NCBI RefSeq assembly: GCF_001522585.2
Contig: NZ_CP013373.1
Span: forward strand, 620,001 to 684,000
DNA: 64,000 nt
Direction of reading: 5' to 3'
Source: Burkholderia sp. NRF60-BP8
GTDB lineage: Bacteria; Pseudomonadota; Gammaproteobacteria; Burkholderiales; Burkholderiaceae
A program made the translations under genes and the position numbers. The notes under the pieces were generated by a model. It searched no databases and was not told where the DNA came from. It was given only the letters and a program-made list of their open reading frames with translations. Of the stretch, positions 20,333 through 28,801 are shown in pieces (position 1 is the first letter of the stretch; each line of letters begins with the position of its first letter).

Positions 20333-20932
20333 GGCATACCCCTCTTTCTTCTTTTTGACGTGGCATTCGCCGCCATTCGGCGAATTCGCAATCCGCGGTG
20401 GGGAAACGATCCGAAGGGGCGTGCGGCGGCTATGGCTGCGTGTCGCGCCAATCGTGTTTCGTTACACCGAGGATGGGCGGAGTCTACCGATTCGGGTGGC
20501 CGTCGATTATCGAGAAATGGGAAACTGTAATGATGCGAACCGTAATGCGTGGTATTTTCGATTTGTGTGGTTGATCGAACCGAAGGCCATGGCGGTGGCG
20601 GGTTTGGGGGATTTTTTTCAAAATCCGGAAGGACTGTCGGAGTAGGTGGGATAACGCACGGTTTCGATGGGCAGGTTGCGCTAAAATACGGGCCCGGAAT
20701 TTTATTTTTGATTGACGGTTGTTTTGTTTGTCTCGTCTTTTATTTATTTTCGTTTGTAAATTAATAAAATCAAGCAAATGTTGCGTGACGTCGATCGGTT
20801 GCGCCGGGTGGTCGTCAAAATGAAACCATATTGGCCGGAGCGGGGCGATTTGCGCCGATGACGGGCGTCGTCGGACGCGTCGCGTGAAGCTCGCGCAGCA
20901 GGCAGTGCGCAGGAAGCGGCCGCGGCCGCGCT
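20333..20932. other. A+T-rich intergenic region upstream of the autotransporter
   Basis: There is no credible gene in this 600-base gap. The stretch of about 20690-20780 is far more A+T-rich than the rest of the window, with T- and A-runs (e.g. TTAATAAAAT at 20761). On the minus strand this stretch would contain the autotransporter promoter, leaving a leader of about 350 bases. A perfect inverted repeat lies at 20365-20385, just before the autotransporter start. Codon use inside the autotransporter does not look foreign by eye. Confidence 0.6.
20365..20385. repeat. Inverted repeat before the autotransporter start
   Basis: ATTCGCCG-CCATT-CGGCGAAT is a perfect eight-base inverted repeat. It lies 33 bases upstream of the autotransporter ATG (minus strand), within the likely 5' leader. 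It could be a translational control hairpin or an operator. Confidence 0.5.
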
Positions 20933-21847
20933 TCAGAAATCGATCGCGTCGTCGGAATCGCCGTCGGCCGCGGCGGCGAGCGCTTCGCGAACCGCCGTGC
21001 GCGGCGCGGACGCCGATGCGTCGAGCGACGGGTTGCGCAGTTTCTCGAGCACGCGCTCGGGCACCGGAATCCGCATCCGCGCGGCGACGTCGCCGCACTG
21101 GAACATGATCAGCTCGCCCGGCTCGAATGCGGTCCAGACTTCGTTGTCGGTGAGCGGCTGCGTCGCGATCACCGCGACGCGATCCTCCGGCGTCGTGTAT
21201 TTCGCGAAGTCGATCGACAGGTCTTCGTCGACGAGATGCGCGGTCGAGAACGGCCAGCGCCGCACGAGGTAGTGCAGCCGCGTCGAGCAGTGCGCGAAGA
21301 GCGCCTGGCCGTTCGACATCAGGAAGTTGAACACGCCGTGATCGGTGATGCCGCGCGTCAGCTCGCCGACCCGCTCGAACAGTTCGGGCAGCGGCGGCTG
21401 CGCGCCGGGAAAGGCCTCGCGCAGCCCCTGCATCAGCACGCAGAACGCCTGCTCGCTGTCGGTCGTGCCGACCGGATGGTAGACGCTGCCGTCCATGTCC
21501 GGCGCGTAGTCCTGCAGGTCGCCGTTATGCGCGAAGATCCAGTGCCGGCCCCACAGCTCGCGCATGAACGGATGGCTGTTCTCGAGCAGGATGTGCCCTT
21601 GCGTCGCCTTGCGGATATGCGCGATCGTGTTCTTGGACTTGATCGGGTAGCGCTTCACCATTTCGGCGATCGGCGACGTGGCCGATGCCTGGTGATCGAT
21701 GAAGAGACGGCAGGCCTTGTCTTCGAAGAACGCGATGCCCCAGCCGTCGGCATGGTGATCGGTGAGCCCGCCCCGGGCCGCGAAACCTGTGAAGGAGAAT
21801 GTGACGTCCGTCGGCGCGGCGCAGTTCATTCCAAGGAGTTGGCACAT
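20933..21847 (-). CDS. Class II glutamine amidotransferase (YafJ-like)
   Basis: A 304-residue Ntn-type glutaminase domain protein. The start is chosen at MCQLLGMNC so that Cys2 becomes the N-terminal nucleophile after methionine removal; a longer frame from 21919 would bury it. Further active-site blocks are visible: HADGWGIAFFEDK, HIRKATQG and FAHNGDL, then GTTDSEQAFC. YafJ-type proteins hydrolyse glutamine, but their acceptor substrate is not established. It is divergent from pyrC; a TACAAT hexamer at 21900-21905 faces pyrC. Confidence 0.88.
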   Translation of the reverse strand: MCQLLGMNCAAPTDVTFSFTGFAARGGLTDHHADGWGIAFFEDKACRLFIDHQASATSPIAEMVKRYPIKSKNTIAHIRKATQGHILLENSHPFMRELWGRHWIFAHNGDLQDYAPDMDGSVYHPVGTTDSEQAFCVLMQGLREAFPGAQPPLPELFERVGELTRGITDHGVFNFLMSNGQALFAHCSTRLHYLVRRWPFSTAHLVDEDLSIDFAKYTTPEDRVAVIATQPLTDNEVWTAFEPGELIMFQCGDVAARMRIPVPERVLEKLRNPSLDASASAPRTAVREALAAAADGDSDDAIDF

Positions 21848-22051
21848 TTTACGTGGGGCGGCAGGCTGAAGCGGGGGTAACGAACCGGGCGAACCCCGGT
21901 ACAATGCGGTTTCTAGCATATCACCGAGCCCTGAGCGGTAAAAAGCGGATTCCGCTGGTCAAAGGCCCCGTGTTGCGGTTTGCCGTCAGTCGGCCCGCGC
22001 ACGCGCGTTCCGGCCCCGCCGATGGCAAGCCCGTTCCTCACGACGCCTCCT

Positions 22052-23116
22052 ATGACTGCCTCGAACGCTTCTTCCCCGGCGACGCTTTCGCTCGCCCGTC
22101 CCGACGACTGGCATCTGCACCTGCGAGACGGCGACATGCTCGCCGCCGTGCTGCCGCACACCGCCCGCCAGTTCGGCCGCGCCATCGTCATGCCGAACCT
22201 GAAGCCGCCGGTCACGACCACCGCGCAGGCGCAGGCCTATCGCGAGCGCATCCTCGCCGCGCTGCCGGCCGGGATGACGTTCGAACCGCTGATGACGCTG
22301 TACCTGACCGACAACACGCCGCCCGACGAAATCCGCCGCGCGCGCGAGAGCGGCTTCGTGCACGGCGTGAAGCTGTATCCGGCGGGCGCGACGACGAACT
22401 CCGACCACGGCGTCACCGATCTCGCGAAATGCGCGAAGACACTCGAGGCGATGCAGGACACCGGCATGCCGCTGCTCGTGCACGGCGAGGTGACCGATGC
22501 GTCGATCGACCTGTTCGATCGCGAGAAGGTGTTCATCGATCGCGTGATGACGCCGCTGCGCCGCGATTTCCCGGGCCTGAAGGTCGTGTTCGAGCACATC
22601 ACGACGAAGGACGCGGCCGACTACGTGCGCGATGCCGACGCGGCGCCCGGTTTGCTCGGCGCGACGATCACCGCGCATCACCTGCTGTACAACCGCAACG
22701 CATTGTTCGTCGGCGGGATTCGCCCGCATTACTACTGCTTGCCGGTGCTGAAGCGCGAGACGCATCGCGTGGCGCTGGTCGAGGCCGCGACGTCGGGCAA
22801 CCCGCGCTTCTTCCTCGGCACCGACAGCGCGCCGCATGCGCGCGGCGCGAAGGAAACCGCGTGCGGCTGCGCGGGCTGCTACACGGCGCTGCACGCGCTC
22901 GAACTGTACGCGGAAGCATTCGACACGGCCGGCGCGCTCGACAAGCTGGAAGGGTTCGCGAGCTTCTTCGGCGCGGATTTCTACGGGCTGCCGCGCAGCG
23001 CCGAGACGGTCACGCTGCGTCGCGAGGCGTGGGAGCTGCCGCGCGAGATCTTCGCGGGCGATACGCCGGTCGTGCCGCTGCGCGGCGGCGAGACGATCGG
23101 CTGGAAACTCGCGTGA
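22052..23116 (+). CDS. pyrC: Dihydroorotase
   Basis: A 354-residue class II dihydroorotase that cyclises carbamoyl-aspartate to dihydroorotate in pyrimidine synthesis. The zinc-ligand motif HLHLRDG, the carboxylated-lysine segment [13 protein letters not shown], and the later [11 protein letters not shown] and FLGTDSAPH blocks are intact. The start at 22052 (MTASNASS) is chosen because homology to the family starts shortly after it. No clear Shine-Dalgarno sequence supports it, and ATG at 22022 is an alternative. The stop overlaps the GTG start of the next gene. Confidence 0.94.
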   Translation: MTASNASSPATLSLARPDDWHLHLRDGDMLAAVLPHTARQFGRAIVMPNLKPPVTTTAQAQAYRERILAALPAGMTFEPLMTLYLTDNTPPDEIRRARESGFVHGVKLYPAGATTNSDHGVTDLAKCAKTLEAMQDTGMPLLVHGEVTDASIDLFDREKVFIDRVMTPLRRDFPGLKVVFEHITTKDAADYVRDADAAPGLLGATITAHHLLYNRNALFVGGIRPHYYCLPVLKRETHRVALVEAATSGNPRFFLGTDSAPHARGAKETACGCAGCYTALHALELYAEAFDTAGALDKLEGFASFFGADFYGLPRSAETVTLRREAWELPREIFAGDTPVVPLRGGETIGWKLA

Positions 23117-23991
23117 CCGGCGCGCCGCCGCGCGAATCCGGCTCTGCGGCCGGTCTCGCGGCGGCGGCGTTCGCGCGGATCGACTGGTCCGCGCCGTGGC
23201 TCGCGCCTTACGCGGAGCCGGGCCGCGCGTGGCAGGCGGCCGCCCGTGCGGGCGACGCCGCGCTGCTCGATGCGCTGAACGGCGCATTGCACGGCGGCGA
23301 TCGCGTCACCGGTCGCGGCCGGCCGCTGCGGTTCGTGCCGCAGGCCGAGCTGCCCCCCGGCGTCGCGTACGAGACCCATATTGCGGCCACCGGTCGCGTG
23401 CCGACCCGCCAGAATCTCCACGACTTCTTCAATGCGCTCGTCTGGTTCGCGTACCCGCGCGCCAAGGCCGCGCTGAATGCACGTCAGGCCGCCGCGATCG
23501 ATGCGGCGGGCGGGGTCGGCCCCGTGCGCGGCGCGTTGCGCGATGCACTGACGTTGTTCGACGAGAATGCGGCGCTGTTCGTCACGGCCGACCGCGCGCT
23601 CGCCGACGCGCTGCGCGGCTTCGACTGGCCGCGGCTGCTGGTGGCCGAGCGCGATGCGTGGGGGACGCGCTGCGAAGCGCGGCTGGTTGGGCATGCCCTA
23701 CTCGAACAGCTCGTCGTACCGTACAAATCCTGCACCGCGCACACGTGGATCGTGGAAGTGAGCGTCGACTATTTCTCATGGTCCGACGCGCAACGGCGCG
23801 CGCATGTCGACGCGCGCATCGCCGCCGAACTCGCGACGCGCGCGCTGACGCCCCGCGATTTCGCGCCGCTGCCGGTGCTCGGCGTGCCGGGCTGGTGCGC
23901 GGCGAATGCCGACGCCGCGTTCTACGACGATCCGGCCGTGTTTCGCAGCGGCCGCCGCTCGCGCGCTGCCGACGGCGGCGCGCAGTGCTAG
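23113..23991 (+). CDS. DUF3025-family protein
   Basis: A 292-residue protein of the DUF3025 family, whose function is unknown. It starts at GTG 23113, overlapping the pyrC stop (GTGA), so translation is probably coupled. Family-like blocks are [30 protein letters not shown] and [21 protein letters not shown]. There is no signal peptide or membrane segment. The stop codon TAG is part of the likely -10 element (TAGAAT) of rnpB just downstream. Pairing with pyrC is positional only and does not prove a pyrimidine role. Confidence 0.82.
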   Translation: MTGAPPRESGSAAGLAAAAFARIDWSAPWLAPYAEPGRAWQAAARAGDAALLDALNGALHGGDRVTGRGRPLRFVPQAELPPGVAYETHIAATGRVPTRQNLHDFFNALVWFAYPRAKAALNARQAAAIDAAGGVGPVRGALRDALTLFDENAALFVTADRALADALRGFDWPRLLVAERDAWGTRCEARLVGHALLEQLVVPYKSCTAHTWIVEVSVDYFSWSDAQRRAHVDARIAAELATRALTPRDFAPLPVLGVPGWCAANADAAFYDDPAVFRSGRRSRAADGGAQC

Positions 23992-23994
23992 AAT
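23966..23994 (+). promoter_or_regulatory. Likely rnpB promoter, overlapping the DUF3025 stop codon
   Basis: TAGAAT (23989-23994) lies seven bases before the expected 5' end of RNase P RNA. The hexamer 17 bases further upstream (CTGCCG, 23966-23971) is a poor -35. The first three bases of the -10 are the DUF3025 stop codon. Confidence 0.6.
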
Positions 23995-24001
23995 GCGCGT
24001 C

Positions 24002-24413
<412 letters not shown>

Positions 24414-24425
24414 CGTTCGAATGCG

Positions 24426-24465
24426 AAAGGGCCGGCGTCTCCGTGCGGAGCGCCGGCCCTTTTTT
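24426..24465 (+). terminator. Terminator after rnpB
   Basis: GGGCCGGCG (24429-24437) pairs with CGCCGGCCC (24451-24459), continued inside by CTCCG/CGGAG with a one-base bulge. Six T residues follow (24460-24465). Confidence 0.92.
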
Positions 24466-24483
24466 CGTGCGTTCGCCGTGTGC

Positions 24484-24906
24484 TCAGGCGGCGACGATGT
24501 CGAACGAATGCGTGAGTTCGGCCGTTTTCGCGATCATGATCGACGCGGAGCAGTACTTGTCGTGCGACAGGTTGATCGCGCGCTCGACCGTGGCCGGGTT
24601 CAGGTTGCGGCCGGTGACCGTGAAGTGGAAGTGCACTTTCGTGAACACCTTCGGATCTTCGCTCGCGCGCTCGGCCTTCAGCGTGACCGAGCAGCCGCTC
24701 ACTTCCTGGCGGCTTTTCTTCAGGATCAGCACGACGTCATAGGCCGTGCAGCCGCCGGTGCCGAGCAGCACCATTTCCATCGGACGCGGCGCGAGGTTGT
24801 GGCCGCCGCCTTCGGGCGCGCCGTCCATCGTGACGAGGTGCCCGCTGCCGGTCTCGGCGGAAAACGCCATGCCGTCCTGGCCCATCCAGCTTACTTTGCA
24901 TTCCAT
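24484..24906 (-). CDS. OsmC-family protein
   Basis: A 140-residue OsmC/Ohr-superfamily protein of the YhfA-like group. It begins MECKVSWMGQDGMAF. The segment GTGGCTAYDVVLILKK carries one conserved cysteine, and TKVHFHFTVTGRNL is typical. The second peroxidatic cysteine of classical OsmC/Ohr is not obvious, so peroxidase activity is uncertain. The start at 24906 is preferred over 24948, since the family begins there. It is convergent with rnpB and has no operon partner. Confidence 0.85.
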   Translation of the reverse strand: MECKVSWMGQDGMAFSAETGSGHLVTMDGAPEGGGHNLAPRPMEMVLLGTGGCTAYDVVLILKKSRQEVSGCSVTLKAERASEDPKVFTKVHFHFTVTGRNLNPATVERAINLSHDKYCSASIMIAKTAELTHSFDIVAA

Positions 24907-25146
24907 GCTTGCACTCCAGCGTTGCCTGATTCGGATTCGATCCGGCATTGTAGCCCGCGGCGCAACGGTCGGCTGATGCGCTGCACGACGTGCAACGCAG
25001 GCGCCGGGCGAGCGGGGCGGCGAGCGGCGATTTCCCTGCTGGATTTAGGGGTTTTGCTCTAGGCGGGGACGGTTTCAGGTCGTGTCTGGTGCGATTAGGT
25101 ATTTGATTTAAAACGACAATTTTAGTGTGTGAGTTTGTCGGCCACA

Positions 25147-25163
25147 ATCCCATATCGTGGGAT
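25147..25163. promoter_or_regulatory. Palindrome upstream of the small-RNA promoter
   Basis: ATCCCA-TATCG-TGGGAT is a perfect six-base inverted repeat ending 23 bases before the -35 element of the promoter at 25187-25215. A second, wider repeat, CGACAA (25114-25119) with TTGTCG (25135-25140), lies just upstream. The placement fits an activator or repressor site; the binding protein is unknown. Confidence 0.5.
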
Positions 25164-25186
25164 GTAATTTCGCCATGCAAATTTTC

Positions 25187-25215
25187 TTGTGAAGTCCGTA
25201 GGCCATTCGTATAAT
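25187..25215 (+). promoter_or_regulatory. Sigma-70-type promoter of the small-RNA candidate
   Basis: TTGTGA (25187-25192), a 17-base spacer and a perfect TATAAT (25210-25215). No protein gene begins downstream on this strand until rplM, which has its own promoter and lies beyond a terminator. The expected transcription start is about 25222. Confidence 0.75.
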
Positions 25216-25221
25216 GAACCT

Positions 25222-25313
25222 CATTGGTTGTCGCGCTGCGGCAACCTCCGAATGTCTCCTCCACCCTCCTCCTAAGGTGGATTAAGCCCGAACCATCCGT
25301 TCGGGCTTTTTTT
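25222..25313 (+). ncRNA. Candidate small regulatory RNA with CUCCUCC loop
   Basis: An orphan transcription unit of about 92 bases with three predicted hairpins. Hairpin 1 is a nine-pair stem, 25226-25234 with 25238-25246, with one G-U pair. Hairpin 2 is TCCACC (25260-25265) with GGTGGA (25276-25281), presenting the loop CTCCTCCTAA. Hairpin 3 is a Rho-independent terminator, AAGCCCGAA (25284-25292) with TTCGGGCTT (25300-25308), followed by a run of T residues to 25313. The stretch TCTCCTCCACCCTCCTCC is complementary to Shine-Dalgarno sequences. That is a feature of C/U-rich-loop small RNAs known in other proteobacteria, such as the CcsR and cuckoo RNAs of alphaproteobacteria. It lies between the OsmC and DUF1090 genes. 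Existence is inferred; I know of no name for it. Confidence 0.72.
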
Positions 25314-25357
25314 CGTCCCATGCAAACATCGGCGCGCGGCTTGCACGCGCCGCCGCG

Positions 25358-25663
25358 TCACGCGGGCTGTCGCGCCGCCGGCTGCGAGGTCGCGTCGGGC
25401 GACGCGCCGCGCGCGCCGGCATCGGGCGTCGGCGCGTGGGCGGCCGACGCGTGGCCGTGGCCGCGCGCGCAGAAGTGGCGCACGCGTTCGCGCACCGCGC
25501 GCAGGCGCGCGATGCGGTCTTCGGCATGCGTGGTCCGGGCTTCGGCGATGCGCGCATCGAGTGCGTCGAGCTTGGCTTCGCAGCCGGAGCGGGCGGCGAC
25601 GGCGGGCGCCGCGGCGGCCAGCAGGGCGGCCGCGAGGAAAGGCGTAAGTTGTTGTTTCATCAT
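25358..25663 (-). CDS. DUF1090-family periplasmic protein
   Basis: A 101-residue protein with a Sec signal peptide (hydrophobic LTPFLAAALLAAAAPAVA, cleavage near residue 24). A short DUF1090 domain follows: a cysteine in SGCEAKLDALDARIAEA and a second in RERVRHFCARG, joined by a charged helix. DUF1090 (E. coli YqjC) has no established function. The C-terminal 30 residues are low-complexity Ala/Pro/His. Two adjacent ATGs are possible starts (25663 and 25660). It is divergent from the rplM promoter and tail-to-tail with the small-RNA candidate. Confidence 0.75.
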   Translation of the reverse strand: MMKQQLTPFLAAALLAAAAPAVAARSGCEAKLDALDARIAEARTTHAEDRIARLRAVRERVRHFCARGHGHASAAHAPTPDAGARGASPDATSQPAARQPA

Positions 25664-25975
25664 GCTGATTTGTTGTTTTTCGGGTTCGGCCGGTCGGGCG
25701 CGGCAAGGTCAGGTGCCCCGCGTCGATGGGTGCCTCCCCCAGGCGCTCGGTTCGCCTGGCTGGTCGGGGCACGATCGAATTTTGGCTCATTTCGGCCGTT
25801 CCGAACACGGGACGTGGAATCTCTTTGACCACGCAGCCGTATTTCCTTTATAATTCAGGGCTTTTCCGCATTCATGCCCACGGAAAAAGAACAGGGAGAG
25901 CCTGCACCGCGCCTCGAAGCGCACACAGACAAGCAGGAAGAACACATCGGGCAAAGCATTTTTTTTGGATCGATC
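25664..25975. other. Gap before rplM with promoter and leader
   Basis: No gene is present here. It holds the rplM promoter at 25825-25854 and a transcribed leader of about 115 bases. The leader should begin directly in a hairpin: TTTTCCG (25862-25868) pairs with CGGAAAA (25881-25887). An in-frame ATG at 25874 lies in the hairpin loop but lacks a ribosome-binding site and would extend L13 by 34 non-conserved residues. Confidence 0.7.
25825..25854 (+). promoter_or_regulatory. Promoter of rplM-rpsI
   Basis: TTGACC (25825-25830), an 18-base spacer and TATAAT (25849-25854). It is among the closest matches to the sigma-70 consensus in this window, as expected for ribosomal protein genes. The start point should lie near 25861. 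Confidence 0.8.
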
Positions 25976-26404
25976 ATGAAGACGTTTTCCGCAAAAGCCC
26001 ATGAGGTGACGCGCGAATGGTACGTGATTGACGCGACGGATAAGGTTCTCGGCCGTGTTGCCAGCGAAGTGGCACGCCGTCTGCGCGGCAAGCACAAGCC
26101 TGAGTTCACCCCGCACGTCGACACCGGTGATTTCATCATCATCATCAACGCGAGCAAGTTGAAGGTCACGGGCAACAAGACGCTGGACAAGAAGTACTAC
26201 CGTCACTCGGGCTACCCGGGCGGTATCTATGAAACGACGTTCGGCAAGATGCAGGAACGCTTCCCGGGCCGCGCGCTCGAGAAGGCGGTCAAGGGCATGC
26301 TGCCGAAGGGCCCGCTCGGCTACGCGATGATCAAGAAGCTGAAGGTCTACGCAGAAGCGACGCATCCGCATTCGGCTCAACAGCCGAAGGCGCTCGAGAT
26401 CTAA
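25976..26404 (+). CDS. rplM: Large ribosomal subunit protein L13
   Basis: 142 residues, the standard length. An early-assembling protein of the 50S subunit. It begins [19 protein letters not shown] and contains the conserved [18 protein letters not shown] and YRHSGYPGG segments. The start at 25976 matches the family; the in-frame ATG at 25874 is rejected. rpsI follows 11 bases later with a good Shine-Dalgarno sequence, forming the usual rplM-rpsI operon. Leader-mediated autoregulation by L13 is known in E. coli and possible here. Confidence 0.98.
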
Positions 26405-26415
26405 GGGGAGCCCAC

Positions 26416-26808
26416 ATGATCGGTAACTGGAACTACGGCACGGGCCGCCGCAAGAGCGCTGTCGCACGTGTCTTCATCAAGGCTGGCAAGGGCGACATCA
26501 TCGTCAACGGCAAGCCCATCGCTGACTACTTCTCGCGCGAAACGTCGCTGATGATCGTGCGTCAGCCGCTGGAACTCACGAACCACGGCCAGACGTTCGA
26601 CATCAAGGTGAACGTCAACGGCGGCGGCGAAACGGGTCAGGCAGGCGCAGTGCGCCACGGCATCACCCGTGCCCTGATCGACTACGATGCGACGCTGAAG
26701 CCGTCGCTGTCGAGCGCAGGCTTCGTCACGCGCGATGCGCGTGAAGTCGAGCGTAAGAAGGTCGGTCTGCGCAAGGCTCGCCGCGCAAAGCAGTTCTCGA
26801 AGCGTTAA
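26416..26808 (+). CDS. rpsI: Small ribosomal subunit protein S9
   Basis: 130 residues, the standard length. S9 is part of the 30S head, and its basic tail reaches the P-site tRNA. It begins [19 protein letters not shown] and ends in the conserved basic [17 protein letters not shown], with the terminal SKR intact. AGGGGAG lies six bases before the ATG. The gene is the second of the rplM-rpsI operon, closed by a terminator at 26853-26884. Confidence 0.98.
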   Translation: MIGNWNYGTGRRKSAVARVFIKAGKGDIIVNGKPIADYFSRETSLMIVRQPLELTNHGQTFDIKVNVNGGGETGQAGAVRHGITRALIDYDATLKPSLSSAGFVTRDAREVERKKVGLRKARRAKQFSKR

Positions 26809-26852
26809 TTTCGCTTCATGGCCTCGCCGCTTTCGGGCGGCGTCCGCCGGAA

Positions 26853-26884
26853 AAACCGCCAGCTTTCGCGCTGGCGGTTTTTTT
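26853..26884 (+). terminator. Terminator after rpsI
   Basis: AAACCGCCAGC (26853-26863) pairs perfectly with GCTGGCGGTTT (26870-26880) around a six-base loop, followed by a T run to 26884. Confidence 0.93.
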
Positions 26885-27026
26885 ATGCCCGCTTCCGGGC
26901 TCGCTGCGGCGCCCGCACGCGTGGGCGCCCTTGATGAAATCGACAAGAACCTGTTGATTTCATGGACTTCAGCACGATCTTCTGATCGGCCCTACAATAG
27001 CGGCTAAAGCTTTTTGGAGAGTTCGA

Positions 27027-27398
27027 ATGAACGCTGTTACCGAATCCGCAGCAACGACGACCGATATGCCGCTGCCGTTCGTCTTCACCGACGCCGCGGC
27101 CGACAAGGTCAAGCAATTGATCGACGAAGAGGGCAATCCCGACCTGAAGCTGCGCGTGTTCGTGCAGGGTGGCGGCTGCTCCGGCTTCCAGTATGGCTTC
27201 ACGTTCGACGAGGAAGTCAACGAGGACGACACCGTGATGAACAAGAACGGCGTCCAGCTCCTGATCGACTCGATGAGCTACCAGTACCTGGTCGGCGCCG
27301 AGATCGACTACAAGGACGACCTCAACGGCGCGCAGTTCGTGATCAAGAATCCGAACGCAACCACCACCTGCGGGTGCGGTTCGTCATTCTCGGTCTGA
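27027..27398 (+). CDS. erpA: Iron-sulfur cluster insertion protein ErpA
   Basis: A 123-residue A-type carrier that delivers [4Fe-4S] clusters to apo-proteins. The three cluster-binding cysteines are visible in [11 protein letters not shown] and the C-terminal CGCGSSFS. The N-terminal 15 residues are longer than in many homologues. TTTGGAGA lies just upstream of the ATG. A TACAAT hexamer at 26993-26998 may be the -10 element. It stands alone, bounded by terminators on both sides. Confidence 0.95.
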   Translation: MNAVTESAATTTDMPLPFVFTDAAADKVKQLIDEEGNPDLKLRVFVQGGGCSGFQYGFTFDEEVNEDDTVMNKNGVQLLIDSMSYQYLVGAEIDYKDDLNGAQFVIKNPNATTTCGCGSSFSV

Positions 27399-27428
27399 GC
27401 GAACGCCGGATCCGCGCCGGTTCGCCGG

Positions 27429-27463
27429 CATGAAAAACGGGGCTTGATGCCCCGTTTTTCATG
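27429..27463. terminator. Bidirectional terminator between erpA and anmK
   Basis: A perfect 15-base inverted repeat (27429-27443 with 27449-27463) with loop TTGAT. The stem carries A5 on one side and T5 on the other, so it can terminate both the plus-strand erpA and the minus-strand anmK transcripts. Confidence 0.9.
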
Positions 27464-27510
27464 CGCGCTCGTCTTGCGGCGCCCGCTGCGCAGCGGGTAT
27501 CGCTTCCGCT

Positions 27511-28659
27511 TCAGCGCGGATAGAGCGCGCCGAGTACGCGCTCGCCGGCGGCACCCGTCACGCTCGCGAGATTGCCGGGCTGACGCGCGGTGAAGCGGTA
27601 CGCGAGCCACGCGAACGCGAGCGCTTCGACCTGCTGCGGCGGTACGCCGAGCGCGGCCGTCGTATCGACGGTGGCCGGCACGCCGGCCTCGCGCAGCGCG
27701 TGCCCGAGCGCGTCGAGCAGCACCGGATTGCGTGCGCCGCCGCCGCATACGAAGACGGCCTTGCAGCCCGGCGCGTGCAGCGCGATCTCGCGCGCCACCG
27801 ATACCGCGGTGAGCGCGGTGAGCGTCGCCTGCACATCCTCCGGCGCAACCTGCGGGAACGCGGCGAGCTTCGCATCGAGCCAAGCGGGATTGAACAGGTC
27901 GCGTCCGGTGCTTTTCGGCGGCGGCGCGATGAAATACGGTTCGTCGAGCAACGCGTCGAGCAGCGGCGCGTGGACGCTGCCGCGTGCGGCGAACTTCCCG
28001 CCGTCGTCGTACGGCTTGCCCAGATGGCGGGTCGCCCACGCGTCGATCAGCGCGTTCGCGGGCCCGCAGTCGAAGCCGCGCACGTCGCCGCCCGCGTCGG
28101 GCAGGATCGTGATGTTGCTGATCCCGCCGAGATTGCAGACGACGCGCGTTTCGCCCGGCGCGCCGAACACCGTCGCATGGAAGGCGGGTGCGAGCGGCGC
28201 GCCGTGGCCGCCCGCGGCCACGTCGCGGCTGCGGAAATCGGCGATCACGTCGATCTGGGTCAGCTCGGCGAGCAGCGCCGGATTGTTGAGCTGGCGCGTA
28301 TAGCCGCGCTCGGGGCGATGGCGCACCGTCTGGCCGTGCACGCCGATCGCGCGGATCTCGTCGCGCGACAGCACGGCCGTACGCTGCAATTCATGGCAGC
28401 ACACCGCATAGCGCGTGACGAGCGCATTCGCCGCGAGCGATTCGCGGTCGATCTCGTTGTCGCCGGGCTGCTGCAGCGCGAACAGCGCGTCGCGCAGCGA
28501 TGGCGCGAAGCCGACGAACGCTTCCGCGAGCACGGCCGGCGCGCGGCCGGCCTCGAAACGCACGGCGACGCCGTCGACGCCGTCCATGCTGGTTCCCGAC
28601 ATCAGCCCGAAGTAGATGCCGTCTGCCGGATGGGCATTCTGCGGCGGTCGTTGCGGCAC
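27511..28659 (-). CDS. anmK: Anhydro-N-acetylmuramic acid kinase
   Basis: A 382-residue ASKHA-fold kinase of cell-wall recycling. It phosphorylates and opens 1,6-anhydro-MurNAc to MurNAc-6-phosphate. The family signature [14 protein letters not shown] is near residues 16-29. Also visible are [38 protein letters not shown] and VCGGGARNP. Length is normal. It is divergent from tyrS, an arrangement common in proteobacteria. Confidence 0.95.
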   Translation of the reverse strand: MPQRPPQNAHPADGIYFGLMSGTSMDGVDGVAVRFEAGRAPAVLAEAFVGFAPSLRDALFALQQPGDNEIDRESLAANALVTRYAVCCHELQRTAVLSRDEIRAIGVHGQTVRHRPERGYTRQLNNPALLAELTQIDVIADFRSRDVAAGGHGAPLAPAFHATVFGAPGETRVVCNLGGISNITILPDAGGDVRGFDCGPANALIDAWATRHLGKPYDDGGKFAARGSVHAPLLDALLDEPYFIAPPPKSTGRDLFNPAWLDAKLAAFPQVAPEDVQATLTALTAVSVAREIALHAPGCKAVFVCGGGARNPVLLDALGHALREAGVPATVDTTAALGVPPQQVEALAFAWLAYRFTARQPGNLASVTGAAGERVLGALYPR

Positions 28660-28801
28660 GTTGGGTTCTCCTGGATCGTGCGGCGCGGGCCGGTGCCGCG
28701 CGCCTTGCGCCCGATTATCCGCGCAACGTGGCGCGTCGTTAAGCGATGCGCGCGCAAGTTATGGGAAAATCCCTGTTTTTGCGACATTCTTCCCGGCACC
28801 G

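Noticed and set aside
25214..25285. A 23-codon ORF (MNLIGC...) running through the small-RNA candidate
   Set aside because: Its ATG lies inside the -10 hexamer, so the transcript would start after it, and there is no ribosome-binding site.
25874..25975. N-terminal extension of L13 from an upstream ATG
   Set aside because: It sits in the leader hairpin without a ribosome-binding site and would add 34 residues absent from the strictly conserved 142-residue family.
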